Part shown: piece by piece, positions 55,372-64,000 of the stretch
Position numbering within the stretch: the stretch's first letter is position 1
Layout: each line of letters starts with the position of its first letter
From: Lawsonibacter hominis
Lineage (GTDB): Bacteria > Bacillota > Clostridia > Oscillospirales > Oscillospiraceae
Length of the DNA: 64,000 nucleotides
Direction: 5' to 3'
Assembly: GCF_014287895.1 (NCBI RefSeq)
Contig: NZ_JACOPP010000008.1
Span: 61,515 to 125,514 of the forward strand
Made by a program: the position numbers and the translations under genes
Notes under the pieces: generated by a model
The model's input: the letters and a program-made list of their open reading frames with translations, nothing else
Told to the model about the DNA's origin: nothing
Databases searched by the model: none

Positions 55372-56619
55372 TCAGCGGGTCTGGCCGGTGCCGTAGATGA
55401 TATACTTGCTGGAGGTCAGCTCCTCCAGCCCCATGGGGCCCCGCGCGTGCATCTTTTGGGTGGAAATGCCGATCTCGGCGCCCAGGCCGAACTCAAAGCC
55501 GTCGGTGAAGCGGGTGGAGGCGTTGACGTATACCGCCGCTGCGTCCACCGTATCCAGAAAACGCTGGGCGGCAAAGTAGTCGCGGGTGACGATGGCTTCG
55601 GAGTGACCGGTGCCGTGGGCGCTGATGAAGTCCACCGCCTCTTCAAAGCCGGAGACCACCTTCACCGCCAGAATGTAATCGCCGAATTCCGTATCCCAGT
55701 CCGCAGGGGAAGCGGGCGTTACAAAGTCTCCCAGGATATCCCGGGTCAGCGGGCAGCCGCGGATCGCCACGTTCCTGCTCTGCAGGAGCTGCCAGGCCAT
55801 GGGCAGAAAGTCCCGGGCCACCGCCCGGTCCACCAGCAGGCATTCCGCGGCGTTGCACACCGAGGGGCGGGAGCACTTGGCGTTATAAAGAATGCGGGCG
55901 GCCATGTCCAGATCCGCCTGGGCGTGCACGTATACATGGCATACGCCCACGCCGGTCTGGATCACCGGCACCCGGGCGTTTTCCACCACGCTGCGGATGA
56001 GCCCCGTGCCGCCCCGGGGGATCAGCACGTCCAGATACGCCGTCAGATGCATCAGCTCGTTGGCGCTGTCCCGGCTGGTGTCCTCCACCAGCGCGATGCA
56101 GTCCCGGGGCAGTCCGACGTGCTCCAGCGCGTCCCGCATGACGGAAATAAGGGCCTTGTTGGAGTGGAAGGCCTCCCTGCCGCCCCGGAGGAGGACGGAA
56201 TTGCCCGACTTCAGACACAGGGCGGCGGCGTCCACCGTGACGTTGGGCCGGGCCTCGTAGATGATGCCGATGACGCCCAGAGGCACCCGGCGCTTGCCGA
56301 TGACGAGCCCGTTGGGACGCTGGTCCATTTTTGTCACCGTGCCGATGGGGTCCGGCAGAGCGCAGACCTGCCGCACCCCTTCCACGATGCCGCGGATGCG
56401 CCCTTCGTCCAGGGCCAGCCGATCCTGAAGGGCCGGACGCATGCCGCTGTTCCGGGCCTCGGCCAGATCCAGCGCGTTGGCGGAGAGGATTTCCTCCTGC
56501 CGGGCCGCAAGGCTCCGGGCGATGGCTTCCAAGGCCGCGTTCTTTTTGGCGGTGCCGGCGGCCGCCAGGACCCGCTCGGCATTCTTGGCGGCCAGGCCCT
56601 GGGTCTCCAGTGTGGTCAT
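55372..56619 (-). CDS. proA: Gamma-glutamyl phosphate reductase
   Basis: This 415-residue aldehyde-dehydrogenase-family enzyme reduces glutamyl-5-phosphate to the semialdehyde in proline synthesis. VPLGVIGIIYEARPNVTVDA and LKSGNSVLLRGGREA are family signatures. The catalytic Cys lies in NAKCSRPSVCNAAECLLVD. GGAGGG precedes the ATG at 56619. It starts 1 bp after the proB stop, so the two are coupled. Confidence 0.96.
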   Translation of the reverse strand: MTTLETQGLAAKNAERVLAAAGTAKKNAALEAIARSLAARQEEILSANALDLAEARNSGMRPALQDRLALDEGRIRGIVEGVRQVCALPDPIGTVTKMDQRPNGLVIGKRRVPLGVIGIIYEARPNVTVDAAALCLKSGNSVLLRGGREAFHSNKALISVMRDALEHVGLPRDCIALVEDTSRDSANELMHLTAYLDVLIPRGGTGLIRSVVENARVPVIQTGVGVCHVYVHAQADLDMAARILYNAKCSRPSVCNAAECLLVDRAVARDFLPMAWQLLQSRNVAIRGCPLTRDILGDFVTPASPADWDTEFGDYILAVKVVSGFEEAVDFISAHGTGHSEAIVTRDYFAAQRFLDTVDAAAVYVNASTRFTDGFEFGLGAEIGISTQKMHARGPMGLEELTSSKYIIYGTGQTR

Positions 56620-56620
56620 G

Positions 56621-57451
56621 TCAATTCCCTCCTTTTGCACCGGCGGGGGCCGCAAAACGCGTACCCACGTCCCTGCCGGATACGATATCATAAATGGCTT
56701 CCATATTCTGCCCATTTGCAATGACCATGTCGATCCCGGCGTCCATTGCCACCTGGGCGGCGTTGAGCTTGGTGACCATGCCGCCGGTGCCACGCCAGGT
56801 GCCGGTGCCGCCCGCCATGGCCCGCAGCTGAGGTGTGATGGCGTCCACCCGGTGGATGAGCCGCGCGTCCGGATGGGTGCGGGGGTCGGCGTCGTACAGC
56901 CCGTCGATGTCGGAGAGCAGGATAAGCAGATCGGCCCCGCACAGGCGGGCCACGATGGCGGACAGGGTGTCGTTGTCGCCCAGCACCTTGCACTTGCCGG
57001 TCTCGATCTCCGCCGAAGAGACCGAGTCGTTTTCGTTGACCACGGGGATCACGCCCAGCTCCAGCAGCGCTTCGAACGTATTGTGCAGGTGCGCCGACCG
57101 GACGGGGGCGTCCACATCCTCGCCGGTCAGCAGGATCTGAGCCACGGTGCGGTTATACTCGGAAAAAAGCTTGTCGTAGACGTGCATCATCATGCACTGG
57201 CCCACAGCGGCCACGGCCTGCTTCCCGCGCAGCTCGTCCGGGCGCTGCTCCAGACGCAGCTTCCGGGTGCCGATGGCGATGGCGCCGGAGGAGACCAGGA
57301 CGATTTCGTGACCCATGCCCTTCAGGTCGGACAGAACCCGGGCCAGGTGATCCATATTGTGTAAATTCAGACTTCCGGTGTCCCGCGTCAGAGTGGAAGT
57401 GCCCACCTTGACCACGATACGCCGGGGCAAAAGACCTTGCTCCACGTGCAT
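56621..57451 (-). CDS. proB: Glutamate 5-kinase without PUA domain
   Basis: This 276-residue amino-acid kinase phosphorylates glutamate, the first step to proline. VVKVGTSTLT, VSSGAIAIG, NENDSVSS and GTGGMVTKLNAA are characteristic. E. coli and B. subtilis ProB carry a C-terminal PUA domain and are about 370 residues; that domain is absent here, a known variant. The start is the ATG at 57451 (GGGAG upstream); GTG at 57454 is an alternative. Confidence 0.95.
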   Translation of the reverse strand: MHVEQGLLPRRIVVKVGTSTLTRDTGSLNLHNMDHLARVLSDLKGMGHEIVLVSSGAIAIGTRKLRLEQRPDELRGKQAVAAVGQCMMMHVYDKLFSEYNRTVAQILLTGEDVDAPVRSAHLHNTFEALLELGVIPVVNENDSVSSAEIETGKCKVLGDNDTLSAIVARLCGADLLILLSDIDGLYDADPRTHPDARLIHRVDAITPQLRAMAGGTGTWRGTGGMVTKLNAAQVAMDAGIDMVIANGQNMEAIYDIVSGRDVGTRFAAPAGAKGGN

Positions 57452-57454
57452 CAC

Positions 57455-57647
57455 GCTCCCAGATGCCTATCATATCACAAATGATAAGCGCGATAAAGTG
57501 TAAAAGTAAAAAAACAGTCATTTCAGTGATTCCATAAAGAAAACCGAGCGTTTTAGTACATTTTAACGGTTTTACGGTTGAAATCCGCTCCGTTTTGGAG
57601 TACAATAAGCCCCGCTGATCATTTGAAGAGGGCTGCGAGGTGGGAAA
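57455..57647. promoter_or_regulatory. Divergent promoter region between proB and trmL
   Basis: For trmL, TTGAAA (57578-57583) and TACAAT (57601-57606) have 17-bp spacing. For proB on the minus strand, TTTATC and TATGAT are also 17 bp apart. The proB -10 overlaps an inverted repeat (TATCAT...ATGATA, 57468-57486), a possible operator. ACGGTTTTACGGTT is a short direct repeat near the trmL -35. Confidence 0.65.
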
Positions 57648-58136
57648 ATGCTCAATATTGTGCTTTTTGAGCCGGAAATCCCACAAAATACGGGGAATAT
57701 TGCAAGAACCTGTGCGGTGACCGGGATCCGTCTTCACCTGATCCGGCCGCTGGGCTTTGATATCAGCGATAAGGCGGTCAAGCGTGCGGGGCTGGATTAC
57801 TGGCATCTGGTGGACCTGCACGTGTACGACGGCCTGGAGGACTTTTTTCAAAAGACCGGCGCCCAGGATATCTGGCTGGCCAGCAGCAAGGCCCCGCGGC
57901 CCTACACGCAGGCGGCCTTCCGGGACGGGTGCTACCTGATCTTCGGCAAGGAGACCGCCGGGCTGCCCCCGGAATTTCGAGAGCGCTACCGGGAGCGCTG
58001 TATCCGCATCCCCATCCGGGCGCAGGCCCGGTGTCTGAACCTCTCGAACTCAGCGGCGATTCTGGCGTATGAAGCGCTGAGGCAGTTGGACTTCCCCGGG
58101 CTGACGGGCCGCGGCGAGATGGGGGAGGGCCGTTGA
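57648..58136 (+). CDS. trmL: tRNA (cytidine/uridine-34-2'-O)-methyltransferase
   Basis: This 162-residue SPOUT methyltransferase modifies the wobble base of tRNA-Leu. LNIVLFEPEIPQNTGNIART is the family start, and LIFGKETAGLP with IPIRAQARCLNLSNSAAILA forms the trefoil-knot AdoMet site. It is the first gene after the divergent promoter and precedes pgk. Confidence 0.94.
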   Translation: MLNIVLFEPEIPQNTGNIARTCAVTGIRLHLIRPLGFDISDKAVKRAGLDYWHLVDLHVYDGLEDFFQKTGAQDIWLASSKAPRPYTQAAFRDGCYLIFGKETAGLPPEFRERYRERCIRIPIRAQARCLNLSNSAAILAYEALRQLDFPGLTGRGEMGEGR

Positions 58137-58242
58137 ATCCCCGCCGGCGGGGCGCAAGCTGCACTCAGCCGAGGCAGATCAAATCAGTGGGGCCCCTGCA
58201 GGGCGGCGCTCTGCGGGGCGGAGATGAAAGGAGATTCTTGAG
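58137..58242 (+). other. trmL-pgk spacer
   Basis: This 106-bp spacer is G/C-rich with short inverted repeats (CCCCGCCGGCGGGG near 58139-58152, GGGGCCCC near 58193) and ends with the AAAGGAG ribosome site for pgk. No promoter is clear. Confidence 0.35.
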
Positions 58243-59436
58243 ATGAATTACCACAAGAAAACGGTCAAGGATATCGACGTGGCGGGGAAAAAAGTCCTGC
58301 TGCGCTGCGATTTTAACGTGCCCCAGGACAAGACCACCGGCGCCATTACCGACGATAAGCGCATCGTGGCCGCCCTGCCCACCATAAAATACCTGCTGGA
58401 GCAGAATGCGGCGGTCATCGCCTGCTCCCACCTGGGCAAACCCAAGGAGGGGCCCGATCCCAAGTTCAGCCTGGCCCCGGTGGCCAAGCGCCTGAGCGAG
58501 CTGCTGGGCAAGCCGGTCATCATGGCCGCCGACGTGGTGGGCCCAGACGCCGCCGCCAAGGCCGCCGCCCTGAAAAACGGCGAGATTATGCTGCTGGAGA
58601 ACACCCGTTTTGAGAAGGGCGAGACCAAAAACGACCCCGAGCTGGCCCGGAAACTGGCCGATATGGCCCAGGTCTACGTCTCCGACGCGTTTGGCTCCGT
58701 GCACCGCGCCCACGCTTCCACCGCCGGTGTGGCGGCTTATCTGCCCGCCGTATCCGGGTTCCTGATCGCCAAGGAACTGGAGATCATGGGCGGCGCATTG
58801 GCCGATCCCAAGCGGCCCCTGGTGGCCATTCTGGGCGGCGCCAAGGTCTCCTCCAAGATCGGCGTCATCAACAACCTGCTGGACATTGCCGACACCATCA
58901 TCGTGGGCGGCGGCATGACTTATACCTTTATCAAGGCCATGGGCGGCACGGTGGGCACCTCCCTGCTGGAGGACGACTGGCTGGACTACTGCAAGGAGAT
59001 GATGGCCAAGGCAAAGGAGAAGGGAGTCAAACTCCTGCTCCCGGTGGATACCGTCTGTGCCGACGCGTTTTCCGCCGACGCCAAGCCGGAACTGGTGGAC
59101 ACCATGAAGATCCCCGACGGGCGCATGGGCATGGATATCGGACCGAAGACCATCCAGCAGTTCTCCGACGCGGTGAAGGACGCGGGCACCGTGATCTGGA
59201 ACGGCCCCATGGGCGTGTTCGAGTTCCCCGCCTTTGCCGAGGGCACCCGGGCCATCGCCAAGGCGCTGGCCGCCACCCATGCCATCACCATCGTCGGCGG
59301 CGGCGACTCTGCGGCGGCCGTGGCCCAGCTGGGCTACGCCGACCAGATGACCCACATCTCCACCGGCGGCGGCGCTTCCCTGGAGTTCCTGGAGGGCAAG
59401 GAGCTGCCCGGCGTGGCGTGCCTGCTGGATCAATAA
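58243..59436 (+). CDS. pgk: Phosphoglycerate kinase
   Basis: This 397-residue glycolytic enzyme makes ATP from 1,3-bisphosphoglycerate. LLRCDFNVPQDKTTGAITDD, SHLGKPKEGPDPKFSLAPVA, ILGGAKVSSKI and GGGDSAAAVAQLG are the characteristic segments. It heads the lower-glycolysis cluster; gapA is not in the window. Confidence 0.98.
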   Translation: MNYHKKTVKDIDVAGKKVLLRCDFNVPQDKTTGAITDDKRIVAALPTIKYLLEQNAAVIACSHLGKPKEGPDPKFSLAPVAKRLSELLGKPVIMAADVVGPDAAAKAAALKNGEIMLLENTRFEKGETKNDPELARKLADMAQVYVSDAFGSVHRAHASTAGVAAYLPAVSGFLIAKELEIMGGALADPKRPLVAILGGAKVSSKIGVINNLLDIADTIIVGGGMTYTFIKAMGGTVGTSLLEDDWLDYCKEMMAKAKEKGVKLLLPVDTVCADAFSADAKPELVDTMKIPDGRMGMDIGPKTIQQFSDAVKDAGTVIWNGPMGVFEFPAFAEGTRAIAKALAATHAITIVGGGDSAAAVAQLGYADQMTHISTGGGASLEFLEGKELPGVACLLDQ

Positions 59437-59503
59437 GAAGCACGCCGCGGCGGCCGCTTGCCGCCCGCATTATGGATCGAAATGAAAGGACTGAATCATT
59501 GAA

Positions 59504-60277
59504 ATGAACCGCCGCTATCGCAAGACCATCATCGCCGGCAACTGGAAGATGAATAAGACCCTCTCCGAGACGAAGGCCTTTGCCGAGGAGCTCAAGAATC
59601 TGCTGGGCAAGCCCAAGTGGTGCGAGGTCGTTCTGTGCGTGCCCTATGTGAACATCCCCTCCGCGGTCCGCCTGTTCAAGGATTGCCGTGTGTCCGTCGG
59701 CGCGGAGAATTGCCACTATGAGTCCCATGGCGCCTACACCGGCGAGGTGTCCGCCGAGATGCTCAAGGAAGTGGGCGTCAAGTATGTCATCATTGGACAC
59801 TCTGAGCGCCGCCAGTACTATAACGAGACCGACTTCACCGTCAATAAGAAGGTCCACGCGGCCCTTGAGGCGGGATTGTACCCCATCGTCTGCGTAGGCG
59901 AGAGCCTGGAGCAGCGGGAGCTGGGCGTGACCATGGACCTGATCGCCTATCAGGTCAAGGCCGCCCTGGCAGGCGTGCCCGCCGATAAGATGCGCCATGT
60001 GGTCATCGCCTATGAGCCCCTGTGGGCCATCGGGACCGGCCGTACCGCCACCGCCGAGCAGGCCGGCGAGGTGTGCGAGGGCATCCGCACCATCGTCCGC
60101 AAGCTCTACGGAGCCCGTGTGGCACGTTCCGTTACCATCCAGTACGGCGGCTCCATGAACCCCAAAAACGCCGCGGAACTGCTTGCCCAGCCCGACGTGG
60201 ACGGCGGCTTGATTGGCGGCGCGGCGCTGAAGACGCCTGATTTTGTGGAGATCGTGAACGCAGCGAATCAGGAGTAA
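59504..60277 (+). CDS. tpiA: Triosephosphate isomerase
   Basis: This 257-residue enzyme interconverts dihydroxyacetone phosphate and glyceraldehyde-3-phosphate. GNWKMNKTLSE holds the catalytic Lys, IIGHSERRQYYNETD the catalytic His, and YEPLWAIGTGRTAT the catalytic Glu with the flexible loop. YGGSMNPKNAAELLAQPDVD is the phosphate site. Confidence 0.98.
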   Translation: MNRRYRKTIIAGNWKMNKTLSETKAFAEELKNLLGKPKWCEVVLCVPYVNIPSAVRLFKDCRVSVGAENCHYESHGAYTGEVSAEMLKEVGVKYVIIGHSERRQYYNETDFTVNKKVHAALEAGLYPIVCVGESLEQRELGVTMDLIAYQVKAALAGVPADKMRHVVIAYEPLWAIGTGRTATAEQAGEVCEGIRTIVRKLYGARVARSVTIQYGGSMNPKNAAELLAQPDVDGGLIGGAALKTPDFVEIVNAANQE

Positions 60278-60477
60278 ACGCCTCTCCTGAGCCGTCCCCC
60301 TGCCCGCATAGCCGGAAGGCGCGCACAAGCGTTTGCGCAGCAAACCTTGCCGCGGGACCGATTCGCCTGGTCCGGGGAAGGCTGTGCCGCGGCCCCCGGT
60401 AAAGCGAAGCTTTGTTGGGGCGCACGGCGGCGGACGGAAAACGTACCCCGCTCTGAACAATAGATTCGAGGTTTTTT
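60278..60477 (+). repeat. tpiA-gpmI spacer with repeat-like hairpins
   Basis: No gene is seen in 200 bp. Hairpins include GCGTTTGCGCAGCAAAC (60330 on), GGACCGATTCGCCTGGTCC (60356 on) and AAAGCGAAGCTTT (60401 on). The order ACAAGCGTTT, AAACCTTGCCGC, G/C hairpin, then a CCCG...GGGCGC hairpin, resembles the insert at 23069-23222, suggesting one repeat family. Confidence 0.5.
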
Positions 60478-61995
60478 ATGAGTAAAACACCGACGACCCT
60501 GATCATCATGGATGGCTACGGCCTGCGTGAGCAGCAGCAGGGCAACGCCATCGCCAACGCAAAAAAACCCCATCTGGACAAAATCTTTCAAGAGAACCCC
60601 TGCTGCCGTCTGTCCGCCTCCGGACTGGATGTGGGCCTGCCCGAGGGGCAGATGGGCAACTCGGAGGTGGGCCATACCAATATCGGCGCGGGCCGGGTGG
60701 TATTTCAGGACCTGCCCCGGATCAGCCGCGCCATTGAGGACGGGTCCTTCTTCCGGAACGAGGCCTACCTGGAGGCAATGGACGACTGCCGGGAGCGGGG
60801 AAGCGCCCTGCATCTGATGGGCCTTTTGTCCGACGGCGGCGTCCACAGCCATAACACCCACCTGTACGCCCTGCTGAAGATGGCCGGGGAGCGGGGACTG
60901 GAGAAGGTCTACGTCCACTGCTTCCTGGATGGACGGGATGTGCCGCCTTCTTCCGGCAAGGGCTTCGTGGAAGCACTGGCGGACAAGTGCGCCGAGCTCG
61001 GCGTGGGGAAGATCGCCACCGTTATGGGACGCTATTACGCCATGGACCGGGATAAGCGCTGGGACCGGGTACAGCGGGCTTATGACGCCATGACGCTGGG
61101 CGAGGGGATACAGAACCCCGATCCGGCGGACGCGGTACAAGCCTCCTATGACGCCGGGATTACCGACGAGTTTGTGGAGCCGGTGGTCTGCGACAAGGCC
61201 GGCCGGGTGCGGGAGGGGGACTCGATCATCTTCCTCAACTTCCGCCCGGATCGGGCCCGGGAGATCACCCGCTGTTTCGTGGACCCCGCCTTTACCGATG
61301 TGGAGCGGAAAAACGGAATGCCGACGGTGACCTATGTGTGCACCACCGAGTATGACGCCACGATGCCCAACGTGTCCGTGGCGTTCCCGCACCACAGGCT
61401 GGAGAATATTTTCGGGGAGTATATCGCCCGACAGGGCTATACCCAGCTGCGGATCGCCGAGACCGAGAAATATGCCCATGTGACCTTCTTCTTTAACGGC
61501 GGCGCGGAGCAGGTGTTCCCCGGGGAGGACCGCTGCCTGATCCCCTCCCCCAAGGTGGCCACATACGATCTGCAACCCCAGATGAGCGCCCCCGAGGTAG
61601 CCGCCGAGGCGGTGCGCCGCATCGAGAGCGGCAGCTACGACGTGATCATTCTCAACTTCGCCAACTGCGATATGGTGGGCCATACCGGCGTGTATGAGGC
61701 TGCCGTGAAGGCCGTGGAGGCCGTGGATGAGGGCGTGGGCAAAGTGGTGGAGGCCACCGCCAGAATGGGCGGCGTGAGCCTGATCACCGCCGATCACGGC
61801 AATGCGGAACGGATGCTGGAGGAGGACGGCGTGACCCCCTTTACCGCCCATACCACCAATCTGGTGCCGTTCTGCATCGTGGGCGCCGACGTGAAGCTGC
61901 GCCCCGGCCGCCTGGCCGATATCGCGCCTACCATGCTGGACCTGATGGGCCTGGAAAAGCCCGCCGAGATGGACGGGAGCACGCTGATCGTCTGA
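60478..61995 (+). CDS. gpmI: 2,3-bisphosphoglycerate-independent phosphoglycerate mutase
   Basis: This 505-residue dimetal (usually Mn) enzyme of the alkaline-phosphatase superfamily interconverts 3- and 2-phosphoglycerate. LIIMDGYGLREQQQGNAIAN gives the first metal ligand, GQMGNSEVGHTNIGAGRVV the catalytic Ser. VHCFLDGRDVPPSSG, FLNFRPDRAREIT and the C-terminal ITADHGNAERM are also present. No good ribosome site is seen right before the ATG (GAGGTTTTTT). Confidence 0.97.
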   Translation: MSKTPTTLIIMDGYGLREQQQGNAIANAKKPHLDKIFQENPCCRLSASGLDVGLPEGQMGNSEVGHTNIGAGRVVFQDLPRISRAIEDGSFFRNEAYLEAMDDCRERGSALHLMGLLSDGGVHSHNTHLYALLKMAGERGLEKVYVHCFLDGRDVPPSSGKGFVEALADKCAELGVGKIATVMGRYYAMDRDKRWDRVQRAYDAMTLGEGIQNPDPADAVQASYDAGITDEFVEPVVCDKAGRVREGDSIIFLNFRPDRAREITRCFVDPAFTDVERKNGMPTVTYVCTTEYDATMPNVSVAFPHHRLENIFGEYIARQGYTQLRIAETEKYAHVTFFFNGGAEQVFPGEDRCLIPSPKVATYDLQPQMSAPEVAAEAVRRIESGSYDVIILNFANCDMVGHTGVYEAAVKAVEAVDEGVGKVVEATARMGGVSLITADHGNAERMLEEDGVTPFTAHTTNLVPFCIVGADVKLRPGRLADIAPTMLDLMGLEKPAEMDGSTLIV

Positions 61996-62131
61996 GCCGC
62001 GGCTGGGATCCGGCGGGAGCGCGCTCCCGCCCTGCCACAAGGCCTTCGACGGGCTTCCGGCCCGTCCCCCGCAGACCATCTCCCTGCAGGGCGGGGCGTG
62101 CCCCGCCGCCAATACGAAAGGAGTTTTTTTC
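61996..62131 (+). other. gpmI-eno spacer with hairpins
   Basis: This 136-bp spacer has GGCGGGAGCGCGCTCCCGCC (62013-62032) and GGCGGGGCGTGCCCCGCC (62093-62110) as clear palindromes, then AAAGGAG for eno. They may stabilise or attenuate the cluster transcript. Confidence 0.5.
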
Positions 62132-63433
62132 ATGAAGCAGATCATCGAAATCGTTGACGTACTGGGCCGCGAGATCCTGGACAGCCGCGGCAACCCCACG
62201 GTTGAGGTGGAGGTCTATCTGGAGGATGGTACGGTCGGTCGCGCTGCGGTGCCCTCCGGGGCTTCCACCGGGATCTACGAGGCCTGCGAGCTGCGGGACG
62301 GCGACAAGAGCCGTTACCTGGGCAAGGGCGTGCTCACCGCCGTACAGAACGTGAATACCGAGATCGCCGAGTGCCTGGTGGGTATGAACGTACTGGATCA
62401 GACCGAAATCGACAAGGCGCTGATCGAGCTGGACGGTACGCCCAACAAGACCAAGCTGGGCGCCAACGCCATCCTGGGCGCCTCCCTGGCCTGCGCCAAG
62501 GCAGCCGCCGAGTGCCTGGGCACCTCTCTGTACAACTATATCGGCGGAGCCAACGCCAAGGTGCTGCCCGTTCCCATGATGAATATCCTCAACGGCGGCG
62601 CCCACGCCACCAACAATGTGGAGATCCAGGAGTTCATGATCATGCCTGTGGGCGCCTGCTGCTTCCGCGAGGCGCTGCGTATGTGCGCCGAGGTGTTCCA
62701 CACGCTGAAGAGCGTCCTCAAGGAGAACGGCACCCCCGCCGCCGGTGTGGGCGACGAGGGCGGCTACGCGCCCAACCTGAAAAAGGATGAGGACGCCCTG
62801 AAGGTCATCGTGGCGGCCATCGAGAAGGCGGGCTACAAGCCCGGCGAGGACTTCAAGATCGCCATCGACGCCGCCTCCTCCGAGTGGTGGAACGAGGAGG
62901 AGAAGTGCTATATCCAACCCAAGTCCGGTAAGAAGATGACCCAGCAGCAGCTGGTCAACATGTGGAAGAAGTTTGCCGATACCTATCCCATTATCTCCCT
63001 GGAGGACGGCATGGCTGAGACCGACTGGGAGGGCTGGAGCATGCTGACCCGCGCTATCGGAGATCGGGTCCAGCTGGTGGGCGACGACCTGTTCGTCACC
63101 AATACCGAGCGCCTGAAGACCGGCATTGAGAAGCAGGTGGGCAACGCCATCCTGATCAAGGTCAACCAGATCGGCACCCTGACCGAGACGCTGGACGCCA
63201 TCCAGATGGCCAACCGGGCCGGCTATACCGCCATCGTCTCCCACCGTTCCGGCGAGACGGAGGATGCCACCATCGCCGATATCGCCGTGGCCGTCAACGC
63301 CGGGCAGATCAAGACCGGCGCTCCCAGCCGCACCGATCGGGTGGCCAAGTACAACCAGCTGCTCCGCATCGAGGAGGAGCTGGGCGACGTGGCGCAGTAC
63401 CTGGGGATGGATGCGTTCTTTAACCTGAAGTAA
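62132..63433 (+). CDS. eno: Enolase
   Basis: This 433-residue enzyme dehydrates 2-phosphoglycerate to phosphoenolpyruvate. REILDSRGNPTVEVEVYLED, VPSGASTGIYEA, NGGAHATNNVEIQEFMIMP and VSHRSGETEDATIADIAVAV are all conserved. The catalytic Lys is in LIKVNQIGTLTE. Confidence 0.98.
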   Translation: MKQIIEIVDVLGREILDSRGNPTVEVEVYLEDGTVGRAAVPSGASTGIYEACELRDGDKSRYLGKGVLTAVQNVNTEIAECLVGMNVLDQTEIDKALIELDGTPNKTKLGANAILGASLACAKAAAECLGTSLYNYIGGANAKVLPVPMMNILNGGAHATNNVEIQEFMIMPVGACCFREALRMCAEVFHTLKSVLKENGTPAAGVGDEGGYAPNLKKDEDALKVIVAAIEKAGYKPGEDFKIAIDAASSEWWNEEEKCYIQPKSGKKMTQQQLVNMWKKFADTYPIISLEDGMAETDWEGWSMLTRAIGDRVQLVGDDLFVTNTERLKTGIEKQVGNAILIKVNQIGTLTETLDAIQMANRAGYTAIVSHRSGETEDATIADIAVAVNAGQIKTGAPSRTDRVAKYNQLLRIEEELGDVAQYLGMDAFFNLK

Positions 63434-63449
63434 ATGGAAGGGACCAAAC

Positions 63450-63725
63450 GGGGCCGCTGTCCGACGGACAGCGGCCCCGTAGGCTGTCGAAAAACCCTCC
63501 TGGGGGAAGAGCCTCGCAGAGTTCGTCGTCCGCAGACGATGGAAGGAAAGGAAGCTCCGTCATTTCCGGCGACATGCGCGTCGGAAATGACACCTCTCAT
63601 GACGGACAGGGCGACTTTTCTGCAAGAATCGAGCCCTGTCCGTCATGTATTCTTCTGTCGAAAAAGGCCAAAGGCCTTTTTTGACAAGCTGAGGGGCCGC
63701 TGTCCGTCGGACAGCGGCCCCGTTT
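63450..63725. repeat. Series of five hairpins bounded by the same inverted palindrome
   Basis: Within 276 gene-free bp are five hairpins: 63450-63462 with 63466-63478; 63559-63568 with 63582-63591; 63598-63612 with 63633-63647; 63661-63669 with 63673-63681; and 63693-63705 with 63709-63721. The first and last are exact reverse complements of each other. The first may end eno; the fourth is followed by Ts and the last by GTTTTAG. Confidence 0.75.
63661..63683 (+). terminator. Intrinsic terminator-like hairpin
   Basis: AAAAAGGCC pairs with GGCCTTTTT (loop AAA), followed by T. It is the most canonical terminator of the cluster and could act in both directions. Confidence 0.7.
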
Positions 63726-63828
63726 TAGCGTCGCAGGGGTCCCGCTTAAAAACTTGGGAGGACGCCTGAAGGCAATAATGCGCACCTTCATTGGGCACCC
63801 CCCCTTTCCTGCCGCGGAAAGTGGGCCG

Positions 63829-64000
63829 CTAACGCTTCAGGCTGAGGATCTCACGGGCCTCGTCGGGCGTGGCGACTTCCCTGCCGAACTCCTCGATGAC
63901 GCGGCGGGCGCGGTCGACAAACTGCACGTTGCTGTCGGCCAGCTTGCCCTTGGAGTACATGACGTTGTCCTCCATGCCGACGCGGATATGGCCGCCCAGG
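63829..64000 (-). CDS. Beta-keto acid cleavage enzyme (Kce/BKACE family), C-terminal end
   Basis: This minus-strand gene leaves the window at the right edge; 56 residues plus stop are visible. GGHIRVGMEDNVMYSKGKLA, then QFVDRARRVIEEFGREVATP and DEAREILSLKR, match the conserved C terminus of DUF849 proteins. One member, 3-keto-5-aminohexanoate cleavage enzyme, acts in lysine fermentation. The substrate cannot be decided from the tail. Confidence 0.8.
   Translation of the reverse strand, partial: LGGHIRVGMEDNVMYSKGKLADSNVQFVDRARRVIEEFGREVATPDEAREILSLKR

Overview
The window looks like chromosomal DNA of a GC-rich, Gram-positive gut-type clostridium, most likely in the Oscillospiraceae (Flavonifractor/Intestinimonas/Lawsonibacter-like). 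The reasons are the Firmicutes-type S10-spc-alpha ribosomal operon with adk-map-KOW-infA, a four-cysteine S14, a T-box before thrS, SLH surface proteins, a LysO-type lysine exporter, and the end of a beta-keto acid cleavage enzyme. The genus is an inference. Most genes are dense, GC-rich and joined by ATGA overlaps or strong GGAGG sites.

Layout. (1) 1-10918 is a hexuronate operon: the end of uxaC, then uxuB, uxuA, a KDPG aldolase carrying an extra VOC domain, and kdgK, which together take glucuronate to pyruvate and glyceraldehyde-3-phosphate. Inside it sit a polar-amino-acid-type ABC transporter (ATPase, lipoprotein, permease), two tandem bicupins and two tandem FrlC-like TIM-barrel proteins. 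This front end is not part of the textbook pathway and suggests uptake and unmasking of a uronate conjugate. (2) 10923-18205 holds an SLH surface protein, a MITE-like repeat, a low-GC AraC-family gene, an unknown protein, proS and a secreted SLH tyrosine phosphatase. (3) 18321-26909 is a complete shikimate operon (aroF-aroB-aroA-aroC-pheA-aroK-aroQ-aroE) behind a phenylalanine-rich leader peptide and an intrinsic terminator, so attenuation is likely. aroE is fused to an aromatic-acid-exporter-like membrane domain, and the 3' end of aroC is duplicated around a hairpin-rich insert. (4) 26888-43490 is the S10-spc-alpha ribosomal superoperon with secY, adk, map, infA and rpoA, interrupted by non-coding hairpin clusters. 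L3 and S3 carry unusual C-terminal tails.

(5) 43541-57451 is mixed housekeeping: a CNNM/CorC transporter with a structured leader, CYTH protein, LysO, thrS with its T-box, an XRE regulator, an aldo/keto reductase relic, nadE, a split chromate transporter (its start also duplicated around a hairpin insert), a C39-like lipoprotein, proA and proB. (6) 57578-63433 holds trmL and the lower-glycolysis cluster pgk-tpiA-gpmI-eno, followed by a set of nested hairpins and, at the right edge, the end of a BKACE/Kce-type gene on the minus strand.

Three things stand out as possibly new: the uronate-conjugate module, the Phe-leader-controlled shikimate operon with its exporter-AroE fusion, and the recurring hairpin inserts of about 150 bp flanked by long (81 bp and 52 bp) duplications of gene ends.
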